A stretch of DNA of 5,324 nt from NCBI GenBank assembly GCA_903891375.1, contig CAITEL010000164.1, forward strand, positions 1-5,324, in the 5' to 3' direction. Position numbers and translations under genes: made by a program. This stretch comes from an uncultured Neisseriaceae bacterium (lineage in GTDB: Bacteria > Pseudomonadota > Gammaproteobacteria > Burkholderiales > UBA11063). The notes beneath the pieces were generated by a model. It saw only the letters and a program-made list of their open reading frames with translations. It was not told the origin of the DNA and searched no databases. Shown here piece by piece: positions 1 through 5,250 of the stretch; the stretch's first letter is position 1, and every line of letters begins with the position of its first letter.

Positions 1-1383
1 AAAAAAGTGAAATTTTTACCTCAGAACGCAGGTGATTATACGAATGTCAATAATATAATCCGAATACTAATCTCCTCTAGCACTTCTTTTTTGGATCCTT
101 CTAGCACAGCATTAAAATTTTTATTTACCAATACCTCAGGGCAGACTGTTCAATTTGATGGCAGCGCTCACTCAGTGATTCAACGAATGCGATTAACCAG
201 TAAATCAGGCGGGATGGATCTAGAAGATATTAGAAATTATGGTCAATTAGTGAATATGCTTTCGGATCTACAATATGGAAATCAACAACGATTTTGCAAG
301 TCTGAACAGGGTTATGGGTATGGGGGTTTGTTATCAGCGCCATACGCAGCTCAACCAGCATCTAATGCTCAAACAGTAGCTCAGCTTGCGACATCATTAG
401 GTTTGACACTTGGTGCGCCCGGTGCAGTAACAGCCTTTACCGCGCTCGGCGCGGGTGCAGGTGCAGCCGCTAATGTAGCTATTCCGGCAATTATAGCTCA
501 GGATGCAAGCGCGGGCAATTCTGAAACAGCCCTTGGGTGTGGTGAGTTCTCCATGGCGAACAATGGATATTTTACAGCGGTTCTACCTCTTCTGAGTGGT
601 CTTATTGGCGCAGGCGCTAGTAAATATTTACCGCTATTCTTGACAGGTGATTTGATGTTGGAAATTGAACTAGCGAGTAGTTATAAACCATATGTGTCAG
701 CATCTGATGCAGCGAATGGCGGTTTTAAGATTCAGAACGTAGAATTGCACTGTCAATTAGTTGAATTTGGGGGAGATATTAACTCAGCATTGAAAGCAAT
801 GTGTGATCGCAGTGGCCTATACCTTCATGGCAAGAGTTGGAGAAGCTATTTTAATTCAATCAACGCCGTCCAAAATCCATCTATATTAATTTCAGAACGA
901 TTAAAGTCAATTAAATCAGCCTTCTTAACATTCTCATTGACTCAAGCAAACTCACAAGCGAGATCTATGGCGAGACATCATGGTGGGGTTACCGGATTAC
1001 AACTGAAAATCGGTTCAGAGTTTTATCCAAATTCGGCTTTGCAAGGAAACGGGAGTGACGAGAAATCTAATTCAGAATATATTCTTGAGACTATGAAAGC
1101 AATTGGAGAATATTGTAATGTTAGCCATAACTCTCTGATCTGTAGTAAGAATTTCGCCTCAGGAGATGCTACATTAGCGAGTTGCGGGCGTGCCGTGTAT
1201 GGGATTGATCTAGACGCCTTTACAAAAAGTAATATTGAATCGGGTGTTAATTCTGTGCTTAATAACCCGATTAACGTGATGGTGACTAGCGGTGGGGTGG
1301 CGAATTTAAATGCTTATGTGTATCTTTATTATGACTGTATCTTTAACATTTCTCCGAACGGTAGCTTCTCGGTATCGTGTTAG
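1..1383 (+). CDS. Major capsid protein, polinton-like virus type (5' partial)
   Basis: This is very likely the double-jelly-roll major capsid protein that forms the hexon-like capsomers of the virion. Residues are counted from the GTG at position 7. Family-like segments are SFLDPSSTALKF (27-38), DGSAHSVIQRMRL (51-63), a Gly followed by DLEDIRNYGQL (71-81), LPLLSGLIG...KYLPLFL (193-212), LKIGSEFYPNS (333-343), and a C-terminal stretch ending YLYYDCIFNISPNGSFSVS (439-457). These match what I know of polinton-like virus capsid proteins by pattern, not by a search. The reading frame is open from base 1 (AAA AAA GTG), and these proteins normally have residues before this point, so the GTG is probably internal and the true start lies upstream. 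An Ala/Gly-rich stretch (about 108-172) interrupts the polar sequence and has higher GC than its surroundings. Nine Cys are present, including the last residue. The gene ends with TAG, 67 bp before the endonuclease. Confidence 0.85.
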   Translation, partial: KKVKFLPQNAGDYTNVNNIIRILISSSTSFLDPSSTALKFLFTNTSGQTVQFDGSAHSVIQRMRLTSKSGGMDLEDIRNYGQLVNMLSDLQYGNQQRFCKSEQGYGYGGLLSAPYAAQPASNAQTVAQLATSLGLTLGAPGAVTAFTALGAGAGAAANVAIPAIIAQDASAGNSETALGCGEFSMANNGYFTAVLPLLSGLIGAGASKYLPLFLTGDLMLEIELASSYKPYVSASDAANGGFKIQNVELHCQLVEFGGDINSALKAMCDRSGLYLHGKSWRSYFNSINAVQNPSILISERLKSIKSAFLTFSLTQANSQARSMARHHGGVTGLQLKIGSEFYPNSALQGNGSDEKSNSEYILETMKAIGEYCNVSHNSLICSKNFASGDATLASCGRAVYGIDLDAFTKSNIESGVNSVLNNPINVMVTSGGVANLNAYVYLYYDCIFNISPNGSFSVSC

Positions 1384-1401
1384 GTAAAAACTAAAAAAAA
1401 T

Positions 1402-1410
1402 TATAAAAAA
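1402..1410 (+). promoter_or_regulatory. Possible TATA-like box before the endonuclease gene
   Basis: TATAAAAAA lies 40 bp before the ATG of the GIY-YIG gene, in the 67-bp gap after the capsid gene. The position suits a eukaryotic-type core promoter. The gap is so A/T-rich that a chance match is quite possible. A 10-bp direct repeat AAAAACTAAA (1386-1395 and 1406-1415, 20 bp apart) overlaps it. Confidence 0.25.
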
Positions 1411-1450
1411 CTAAATTGATTTAAAGACAAAATTATTTATATTGTTATAA

Positions 1451-1993
1451 ATGGAAGAAAAAGCAAATATTTATCAACGAGGCAAAATTTACAAAATCGT
1501 ATCAGATCAAACTGATAAGATATATATCGGCTCAACGACGTTAAAATATTTATGTGCTAGAATGAACCAACACAGAATGGATTTCAAGAAAAAAGAACAA
1601 AACAAAATTAACGGACATTACTGTTCAAGCAGTGAGATATTAAAATTTGGCGATGCTAAAATAATTCTTATTGAAACTTACCCCTGTAATAGTAAAGATG
1701 AATTACACGCCAAAGAACAGTATTACATAGATTTAAACAAAGCAATATGCGTTAATATACTCAAAGCATATGATAAAGATACTCACGGAAAAAACAAATC
1801 AGATAAAGATAAAATATATTATCAGCGTAATAAAGAAGAAATATCAGAACATCATAAAAAATATTATCATACGCATAGAACAGAAATATTAAAAACTATA
1901 ATTTGTGAGTGCGGTAAAACATACATAAAAAATAAACGCCGTCATGAACTCAGTAAGAAGCATATTGATTTCAAAAAACTGGTATTCAATTAA
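1451..1993 (+). CDS. GIY-YIG family endonuclease with C-terminal Cys/His knuckle
   Basis: This is a predicted Mg-dependent DNA endonuclease of the GIY-YIG superfamily, probably a homing-type or virus-associated nuclease. The nuclease domain covers about residues 10-107. The first motif is KIY (12-14, Lys replacing the usual Gly), followed by YIG (25-27) and ST. The likely catalytic Arg is R37 in ARMNQH, with H41 next to it. The likely metal-binding Glu is E89 in AKEQYYID, and N102 fits the conserved Asn after it. A Lys/Tyr-rich linker (about 108-149) contains repeats of the type YYQRNKEEI and YYHTHRTEI. The C-terminus carries C152-x-C154-x10-H165-x5-H171, a compact putative zinc-binding knuckle often seen in giant-virus and virophage GIY-YIG proteins. 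The gene is much richer in A/T and Lys/Asn than the capsid gene before it, which fits independent acquisition. AATAAA at 1993-1998 overlaps the stop codon. The start follows an in-frame AT-rich leader, and I see no better alternative. Confidence 0.88.
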   Translation: MEEKANIYQRGKIYKIVSDQTDKIYIGSTTLKYLCARMNQHRMDFKKKEQNKINGHYCSSSEILKFGDAKIILIETYPCNSKDELHAKEQYYIDLNKAICVNILKAYDKDTHGKNKSDKDKIYYQRNKEEISEHHKKYYHTHRTEILKTIICECGKTYIKNKRRHELSKKHIDFKKLVFN

Positions 1994-2005
1994 ATAAATC
2001 AAATT

Positions 2006-2026
2006 GCATTTTGCATTTGGCATTTT
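2006..2026 (+). repeat. Triple tandem heptamer GCATTTK
   Basis: Three contiguous 7-mers, GCATTTT, GCATTTG and GCATTTT, start 12 bp after the endonuclease stop codon. They could be slippage products or part of a 3' untranslated region. No function can be assigned from the sequence. Confidence 0.7.
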
Positions 2027-2124
2027 GACAAAAAAGTTCTTCAAACACTGATTTTAGTTGTCCTCTTCCCGTTATCAACGTATTTTTTACAATTAAAACG
2101 TAGATAGTCCAATTTTTTTATGTA

Positions 2125-2232
2125 TTTAGGAAAATTTCAGTTGTCCGAAACGCGTGCGAGTCTTTTAGGAAAATTTTTGGTTGTCCGAAATGTAATTCAG
2201 ACATTTCGGAAAATATTTGTTGTCCGAAATGT
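2125..2232. repeat. Array of three dyad repeats, 39-40 bp period
   Basis: Three units begin at 2125, 2164 and 2204. Each has a left half-site TTTMGGA, a spacer of 12, 13 or 12 bp starting AAAT and ending GTTG (CAGTTG, GGTTG or TTGTTG), and a right half-site TCCGAAA. The GTTGTCCGAAAYG part is nearly invariant. The right arm of unit 2, extended to TCCGAAATGT (2184-2193), is a perfect 10-bp inverted match to ACATTTCGGA (2201-2210) across a 7-nt loop. That arm in turn matches TCCGAAATGT (2223-2232) across 12 nt. Two mutually exclusive perfect hairpins can therefore form in DNA or RNA. Possible roles are a transcript 3'-end signal, operator sites for a dimeric protein, or part of a replication origin. 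The repeat is certain; the role is not. Confidence 0.9.
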
Positions 2233-2327
2233 GAGTATTTTTTACCAGTAATCTGACGAACAATATAATATAATCTTCAGATATCCAATTTTTTATTCTC
2301 ATATAATATTTTCTAACGATATTATAT

Positions 2328-2906
2328 ATGTCCATACCCGCAATTTTGACTACAGTATTTACAAGCTTGGTTGTTCCAATCCTCCAATATCTTCATGAAA
2401 AGCTATTCGCAATTCTAGCTAAACCTTATGTGAAAAGTGTGTTAATCGCCTATTCAGAGCCTTCTATTATAGCCTCTTTAGTCAGCGCAGATACAGCGAT
2501 TGTTAATCTAGACAATGAGATTGAGAACACGCTTGACGAGGATGATAAAAAGGCCGATTCAACCTCTAATATGCTTAACAATAGACTTGTCTATAAGAAC
2601 AGTAAAAATGTAATATCAGATATACACGATATTTTTAATGGATCTAGTGCGGTAAAAAAATTTGTATATATTTCAACTGACTATCATTTGCTAAAATATG
2701 CAGATACAGGAAATATCACATACACACTACCGTCTGAGGCTTATTATAACGAACTTAAGAGCCGACAAGACTGGGATGATAAAGAATATCAACATGTGAA
2801 AGACGAACTAAAGACGAAAAAACTGAATAAAGTAATTGTATATAATAATTTTCAAGAACTTCAAAAGATATTTATAGATAAATTTGGCTTTACAGTAAAA
2901 ATATAA
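2328..2906 (+). CDS. Unrecognised 192-aa protein of the capsid-assembly cluster
   Basis: I do not recognise this protein with confidence. The first 30 or so residues are hydrophobic (SIPAILTTVFTSLVVPIL, then a helix-like stretch) and could be a membrane anchor or amphipathic helix. Residues about 60-85 are acidic and polar. The C-terminal half has an alternating strand/helix look: KKFVYISTDYHLLKYAD (110-126), TYTLPSEAYYNELKSRQ (131-147), then KVIVYNNFQELQKIF (168-182). This resembles the C-terminal part of small Rossmann-like or nucleoside-monophosphate-kinase-like proteins, but there is no P-loop, so any such enzyme would be inactive; this is a weak inference. It sits 18 bp before the packaging ATPase on the same strand, which suggests a virion or assembly role. 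The start is the first ATG after an AT-rich leader, and the preceding 95 bp contain no competing start in good context. Confidence 0.75.
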   Translation: MSIPAILTTVFTSLVVPILQYLHEKLFAILAKPYVKSVLIAYSEPSIIASLVSADTAIVNLDNEIENTLDEDDKKADSTSNMLNNRLVYKNSKNVISDIHDIFNGSSAVKKFVYISTDYHLLKYADTGNITYTLPSEAYYNELKSRQDWDDKEYQHVKDELKTKKLNKVIVYNNFQELQKIFIDKFGFTVKI

Positions 2907-2924
2907 TCTGAATAGCTATTTTAT
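2907..2924 (+). promoter_or_regulatory. AT-rich leader motif before the ATPase start
   Basis: The 18-bp spacer between the 192-aa protein gene and the ATPase ends in ATAGCTATTTTAT (2912-2924) directly before the ATG. The next gene has ATAGTATTTTAG (3623-3634) in the same place, so the two share ATAG(C)TATTTTAK-ATG. It may be an initiator-type late promoter or a translation leader. With only two good copies in AT-rich DNA, this remains tentative. Confidence 0.35.
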
Positions 2925-3626
2925 ATGGAAATCGCTAAGATAACAGAAATCAAAAACAACAAATATAAAGTTGAAGCATTCAGAATGGCTAATGATGCGA
3001 AAATATTTGATGTTGTTCCGCCTATACCAAATTTTTACAACTTTTTTCTGATAATTTGCGGCGTTCCAATGTCTGGGAAAACGAATCTTTGGTTGAACCT
3101 CATAAACAAACGCAAATCACCCTATTACAAGAAATTTGATAAAGTATTTATCTTTAGTAATAGTCTTCACACAATAAAAATAAAAATAAAATTGCCGGAA
3201 AGTCAGCTAATTCAAGGGATTGATACCTTAGAAGAGGTTGTTAATTCAGTATCAGATACTGATGATAAAATTTTAATTGTTCTTGATGATGTGATCAGTG
3301 ATATTAAAGACGATGAATTTATGCAAAAGTTGATATTTAATCGCCGACATACAGCAGGGGGAGTTAGTTTAATCATCATTACTCAAGTGTATAATAAATT
3401 GCCCTTGCAATTTCGCAAATGTTGCACTGATCTAGTTTTATTCAACACGAGTAATAAAATTGAGTTGGAGAGCATTTTTCGGGAGTTCATTAATATTTCA
3501 AAAACCGATTATCAACAGATCATTCGCTACTGTTTTAAGGGGAGTAATCACGACTTTATCTGGATTGACAACCTAAAGAATTTGTTTTACAAAAATTTTA
3601 ACTTATTGAAAATAAATTTATCATAG
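2925..3626 (+). CDS. Genome-packaging ATPase (A32-like, FtsK/HerA superfamily)
   Basis: This P-loop ATPase would power translocation of viral DNA into the preformed capsid. The Walker A motif is GVPMSGKTN (46-54, with K52 and T53 binding phosphate and Mg). Walker B is ILIVLDDV (116-123, with D121/D122). Downstream are NRRH (139-142), a segment commonly seen in viral A32-like ATPases, and IIITQVYNKLP (150-160), whose Thr-Gln is the polar sensor after the next strand. At 233 aa it has the length expected for the stand-alone packaging ATPases of polinton-like viruses and virophages. The N-terminal 35 residues end in a PPIPNF turn leading into the first core strand (FFLIICG). It is the middle gene of a tight three-gene cluster, 18 bp after the unknown protein and 8 bp before the penton gene, so joint late expression is likely. 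Confidence 0.93.
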   Translation: MEIAKITEIKNNKYKVEAFRMANDAKIFDVVPPIPNFYNFFLIICGVPMSGKTNLWLNLINKRKSPYYKKFDKVFIFSNSLHTIKIKIKLPESQLIQGIDTLEEVVNSVSDTDDKILIVLDDVISDIKDDEFMQKLIFNRRHTAGGVSLIIITQVYNKLPLQFRKCCTDLVLFNTSNKIELESIFREFINISKTDYQQIIRYCFKGSNHDFIWIDNLKNLFYKNFNLLKINLS

Positions 3627-3634
3627 TATTTTAG
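3623..3634 (+). promoter_or_regulatory. AT-rich leader motif before the penton start
   Basis: ATAGTATTTTAG abuts the ATG of the penton gene and includes the TAG stop of the ATPase gene. It matches the element before the ATPase except for one missing C and the last base. Because it overlaps coding sequence, it may partly reflect chance. Confidence 0.3.
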
Positions 3635-4624
3635 ATGAACACACGATTATTAAAAATAGACTCTGATCTTGCTAATCACTACTATAATGAAGCAGGGACA
3701 GATTTTTTATATACATTTGATGCAATTACAGCAGAACCATACGAATCTATTGTTTATTCGGTTCAGTCTATCACAATACCTTATACTTTTTATACAGTTA
3801 ATGAAAACAATCGTTATTTAGATCTTTTAGAACACTACAGCGCCCAAGCGCATCCGCGAACTCTCACCCTTCCAGAGGGTAATTACTCTTCTCAACAGTA
3901 TTTAAACATGCTTTTAACAGCGTTGAACTCGGGTTATGTGAGTTATGCAATGACATATAGCAGCATCCAAAATATTTATAGTATTAAAGTTCTAACTAGC
4001 AATGCTACCTCTACATTATTGTTTGCAACAGGAGCTAATAAAAGCAAATCCAATTATAAATTTTTAGGTTTTAATTGTGAAGATGTTTTTGTTGGATCTT
4101 CGCCAGTATTCTCTCAGAATTGCGTTGTTATGTCAGACATATATTATTTGCAGTTAAAAACAGATCTTGGAGACGGGCTTTTAGCCGCCGATGGAAGCGA
4201 TTCAATTTTAGAAGTTATAGAGTTGCCAACTCAACCATATTCGTTTATCCATCACAAACCAATTAATTTAAATAAATTTATTCTAAATTCAAAAGTGTTG
4301 GATCAAATCCGAATAACTTTGATTGATAATCACAATAGGATAGTAGATTTAAACAGTGTTCCTTTCTCAGCCATTCTGAAAATTGAAATAATTGATAACA
4401 AATCTCACAATATTCCTTATTCTACAGGAAGAGTAAATGAAGACTCACAACAACCAGAAAATCCGACAAATCTAGAACTAATTAGCAGACAACCAGATAT
4501 AATAAGCATGCCGAAACCCTTACCAGTGAATGATCTCATGGACTGGTTTAATATTCAGAAAATGATTCAAGAATTAGACTTACAAAAAATGAAGAAAAAA
4601 CTCACAAAAAAACAAAATTCTTAA
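3635..4624 (+). CDS. Penton-like minor capsid protein (single jelly roll)
   Basis: This is very likely the minor capsid protein that occupies the icosahedral vertices. Two hallmarks of the family are visible: SITIPYTFYTVNENN (45-59), the 'IP.sfY.in..N' strand, and LTLPEGNYSSQQYLNMLLTALN (77-98), the 'ipeGnYt...l...l' strand-helix. Later features are YKFLGF (about 146-151), a strand-rich middle, and DQIRITLIDNHNRIVDLN...FSAILKIEI (about 223-252), the usual closing strands. The jelly roll seems to end near residue 255. About 75 further residues follow: a polar Gln/Pro/Asn linker, PKPLP (292-296), an amphipathic DWFNIQKMIQEL segment and a Lys-rich tail, perhaps a tether to other virion parts. 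It is the last gene of the assembly cluster, and a dyad array starts 6 bp after its stop codon. Confidence 0.85.
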   Translation: MNTRLLKIDSDLANHYYNEAGTDFLYTFDAITAEPYESIVYSVQSITIPYTFYTVNENNRYLDLLEHYSAQAHPRTLTLPEGNYSSQQYLNMLLTALNSGYVSYAMTYSSIQNIYSIKVLTSNATSTLLFATGANKSKSNYKFLGFNCEDVFVGSSPVFSQNCVVMSDIYYLQLKTDLGDGLLAADGSDSILEVIELPTQPYSFIHHKPINLNKFILNSKVLDQIRITLIDNHNRIVDLNSVPFSAILKIEIIDNKSHNIPYSTGRVNEDSQQPENPTNLELISRQPDIISMPKPLPVNDLMDWFNIQKMIQELDLQKMKKKLTKKQNS

Positions 4625-4630
4625 AGTCAA

Positions 4631-4710
4631 TTTTGAGTTTTTATTCGCATCAAAACGTCAAGATTCAATTTTGATGACTTTTTGCGTATCAAAACGTCAA
4701 GATTCAATTT
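4631..4710. repeat. Second dyad array, 38-39 bp period
   Basis: A 23-bp sequence starting ATCAAAACGTCAAG is present twice without change (4649-4671 and 4688-4710), exactly 39 bp apart. A shortened earlier copy starts at about 4626. Viewed as dyads, TTTTGAG (4631-4637) faces ATCAAAA (4649-4655) across 11 bp, and TTTTGAT (4669-4675) faces ATCAAAA (4688-4694) across 12 bp. The ATCAAAA at 4649 also pairs with the TTTTGAT at 4669 across 13 bp, extended by one C-G pair, so alternative hairpins are possible. The array begins 6 bp after the penton stop codon, which favours a 3'-end role, but operator or origin roles are open. Confidence 0.9.
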
Positions 4711-4762
4711 GGAAGGCTTTATGTAGTTTAACTTTAATAAGACGGATAATTAAAATTTTTTG

Positions 4763-4810
4763 CTTTTCATATATTTTACTTTTCATAAGTTTTACTTTTC
4801 ATAAGTTTTA
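4763..4810 (+). repeat. Three 16-bp tandem repeats upstream of the 133-aa gene
   Basis: The units are CTTTTCATATATTTTA (4763-4778) and two identical copies of CTTTTCATAAGTTTTA (4779-4794 and 4795-4810). They run directly into the TATA-like box, 38 bp before the next start codon. Their placement suggests upstream activator sites, although slippage-generated repeats are an alternative. Confidence 0.85.
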
Positions 4811-4816
4811 TAAATA
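4809..4816 (+). promoter_or_regulatory. TATA-like box for the 133-aa gene
   Basis: TATAAATA matches the eukaryotic TATA consensus and lies 32 bp before the ATG at 4849. It follows the 16-bp tandem repeats. If used as a TATA box, transcription would begin close to the start codon and give a very short leader, which is common in small dsDNA viruses. The AT-rich background lowers certainty. Confidence 0.45.
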
Positions 4817-4848
4817 AATATAAAATTTTATTTTCTTTAACCATATTA

Positions 4849-5250
4849 ATGACTACGACAACCGCCGAGCAACGACAATTATTGCGACTCACATCTGACA
4901 CAGACGAGAAGGGGATTCCTTGGGATTGGTTTGACGTTGTTGATGAACTGAAAGAACACGGAGTATTAGCAATAGAAAGTTTATTTGACTACTACGAAAC
5001 ATATAATACGCACTTTGATAGTTGGACAAACTACCTATTGACATGTTCTCATTTCTCAGAACAAGAATTAGGCTATCCGACGAGTAAAAAAGCCAAATTA
5101 AAGCTTCAGAAAAAGGTGAATCAACTGATGAGAAATGCACGGAAAAACCCGCATTTAACAACGAGCCAACTATTTAAAAAAATTAATTTGAATAATAATT
5201 ATAATAATGACACGGAAGAGAAAACCGAACAAACTACACTCTTTACTTGA
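4849..5250 (+). CDS. Unrecognised 133-aa protein
   Basis: I do not recognise this protein. The first 75 or so residues are acidic and aromatic: WDWFDVVDELKEHG (25-38), then IESLFDYYETYNTHFDSWTNYLL (43-65). Residues about 80-100 are basic and helix-like (KKAKLKLQKKVNQLMRNARKN). The tail is low-complexity Asn then Glu/Thr (NNNYNNDTEEKTEQTT). It has no signal peptide, membrane segment or clear metal-binding motif. The tripartite charge layout suggests a small helical binding protein, but no function can be given. It has its own likely promoter, with three 16-bp repeats and a TATA-like box. The last 44 bp overlap the start of the next gene. An open frame of 273 bp on the opposite strand (4889-5161) is most likely a shadow of this gene. 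Confidence 0.7.
   Translation: MTTTTAEQRQLLRLTSDTDEKGIPWDWFDVVDELKEHGVLAIESLFDYYETYNTHFDSWTNYLLTCSHFSEQELGYPTSKKAKLKLQKKVNQLMRNARKNPHLTTSQLFKKINLNNNYNNDTEEKTEQTTLFT

Larger units (their letters stand above)
1994..2327. other. 334-bp intergenic region with repeats and dyads
   Basis: No convincing gene lies in this gap. It holds a triple GCATTTK repeat (2006-2026), an isolated GTTGTCC (2057-2063) that resembles part of the downstream array, and the three-unit dyad array (2125-2232). It ends in an AT-rich leader before the next gene. A near-repeat AGATA(G)TCCAATTTTTT brackets the array at 2102-2119 and 2279-2296. The region separates the capsid/endonuclease pair from the three-gene assembly cluster. 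Confidence 0.7.
4625..4848. other. 224-bp intergenic region with dyads, tandem repeats and TATA-like box
   Basis: No supported gene lies here. In order it holds the second dyad array, an AT-rich stretch, three 16-bp tandem repeats, a TATA-like box and the 12-bp palindrome ATAAAATTTTAT (4820-4831). It separates the penton gene from the next transcription unit and most likely contains both a 3' end and a promoter. Confidence 0.65.

Noticed and set aside
7..9. GTG as the true start of the capsid gene
   Set aside because: The frame is open to base 1 and eukaryotic viruses rarely start at GTG; a start upstream of the window is more likely.
1413..2005. Near-inverted AAATTGATTTA / TAAATCAAATT flanking the endonuclease gene
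   Set aside because: They are short, AT-rich and differ by an indel, so they are not convincing as insertion boundaries.
2006..2232. CRISPR-like array in the intergenic region
   Set aside because: The units are dyads with similar, not unique, intervening sequence, only three copies exist, and the context is a eukaryotic virus.
2120..2251. A 43-codon + strand open frame across the first dyad array
   Set aside because: Its sequence is just the translated repeat (LGKF..., VVRNV twice), it has no recognisable features, and the dyad symmetry explains the bases better.
2312..2315. TCTA before the 192-aa gene, like the mavirus/CroV late promoter core
   Set aside because: It is a four-base match present before only one gene here, so it is not distinguishable from chance.
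4627..4672. TCAATTTT twice, the complement of the mimivirus early promoter motif AAAATTGA
   Set aside because: No minus-strand gene lies beyond it, and the copies are part of the repeat array, so a promoter role is not supported.
4674..4817. A 47-codon + strand open frame with a hydrophobic C-terminal half
   Set aside because: It starts inside a repeat arm and its hydrophobic part is the translation of the 16-bp T-rich tandem repeats, so a small membrane protein is not supported.
4889..5161. A 90-codon minus-strand open frame
   Set aside because: It lies wholly within the 133-aa gene on the opposite strand, shows no family features, and all other genes are on the + strand.
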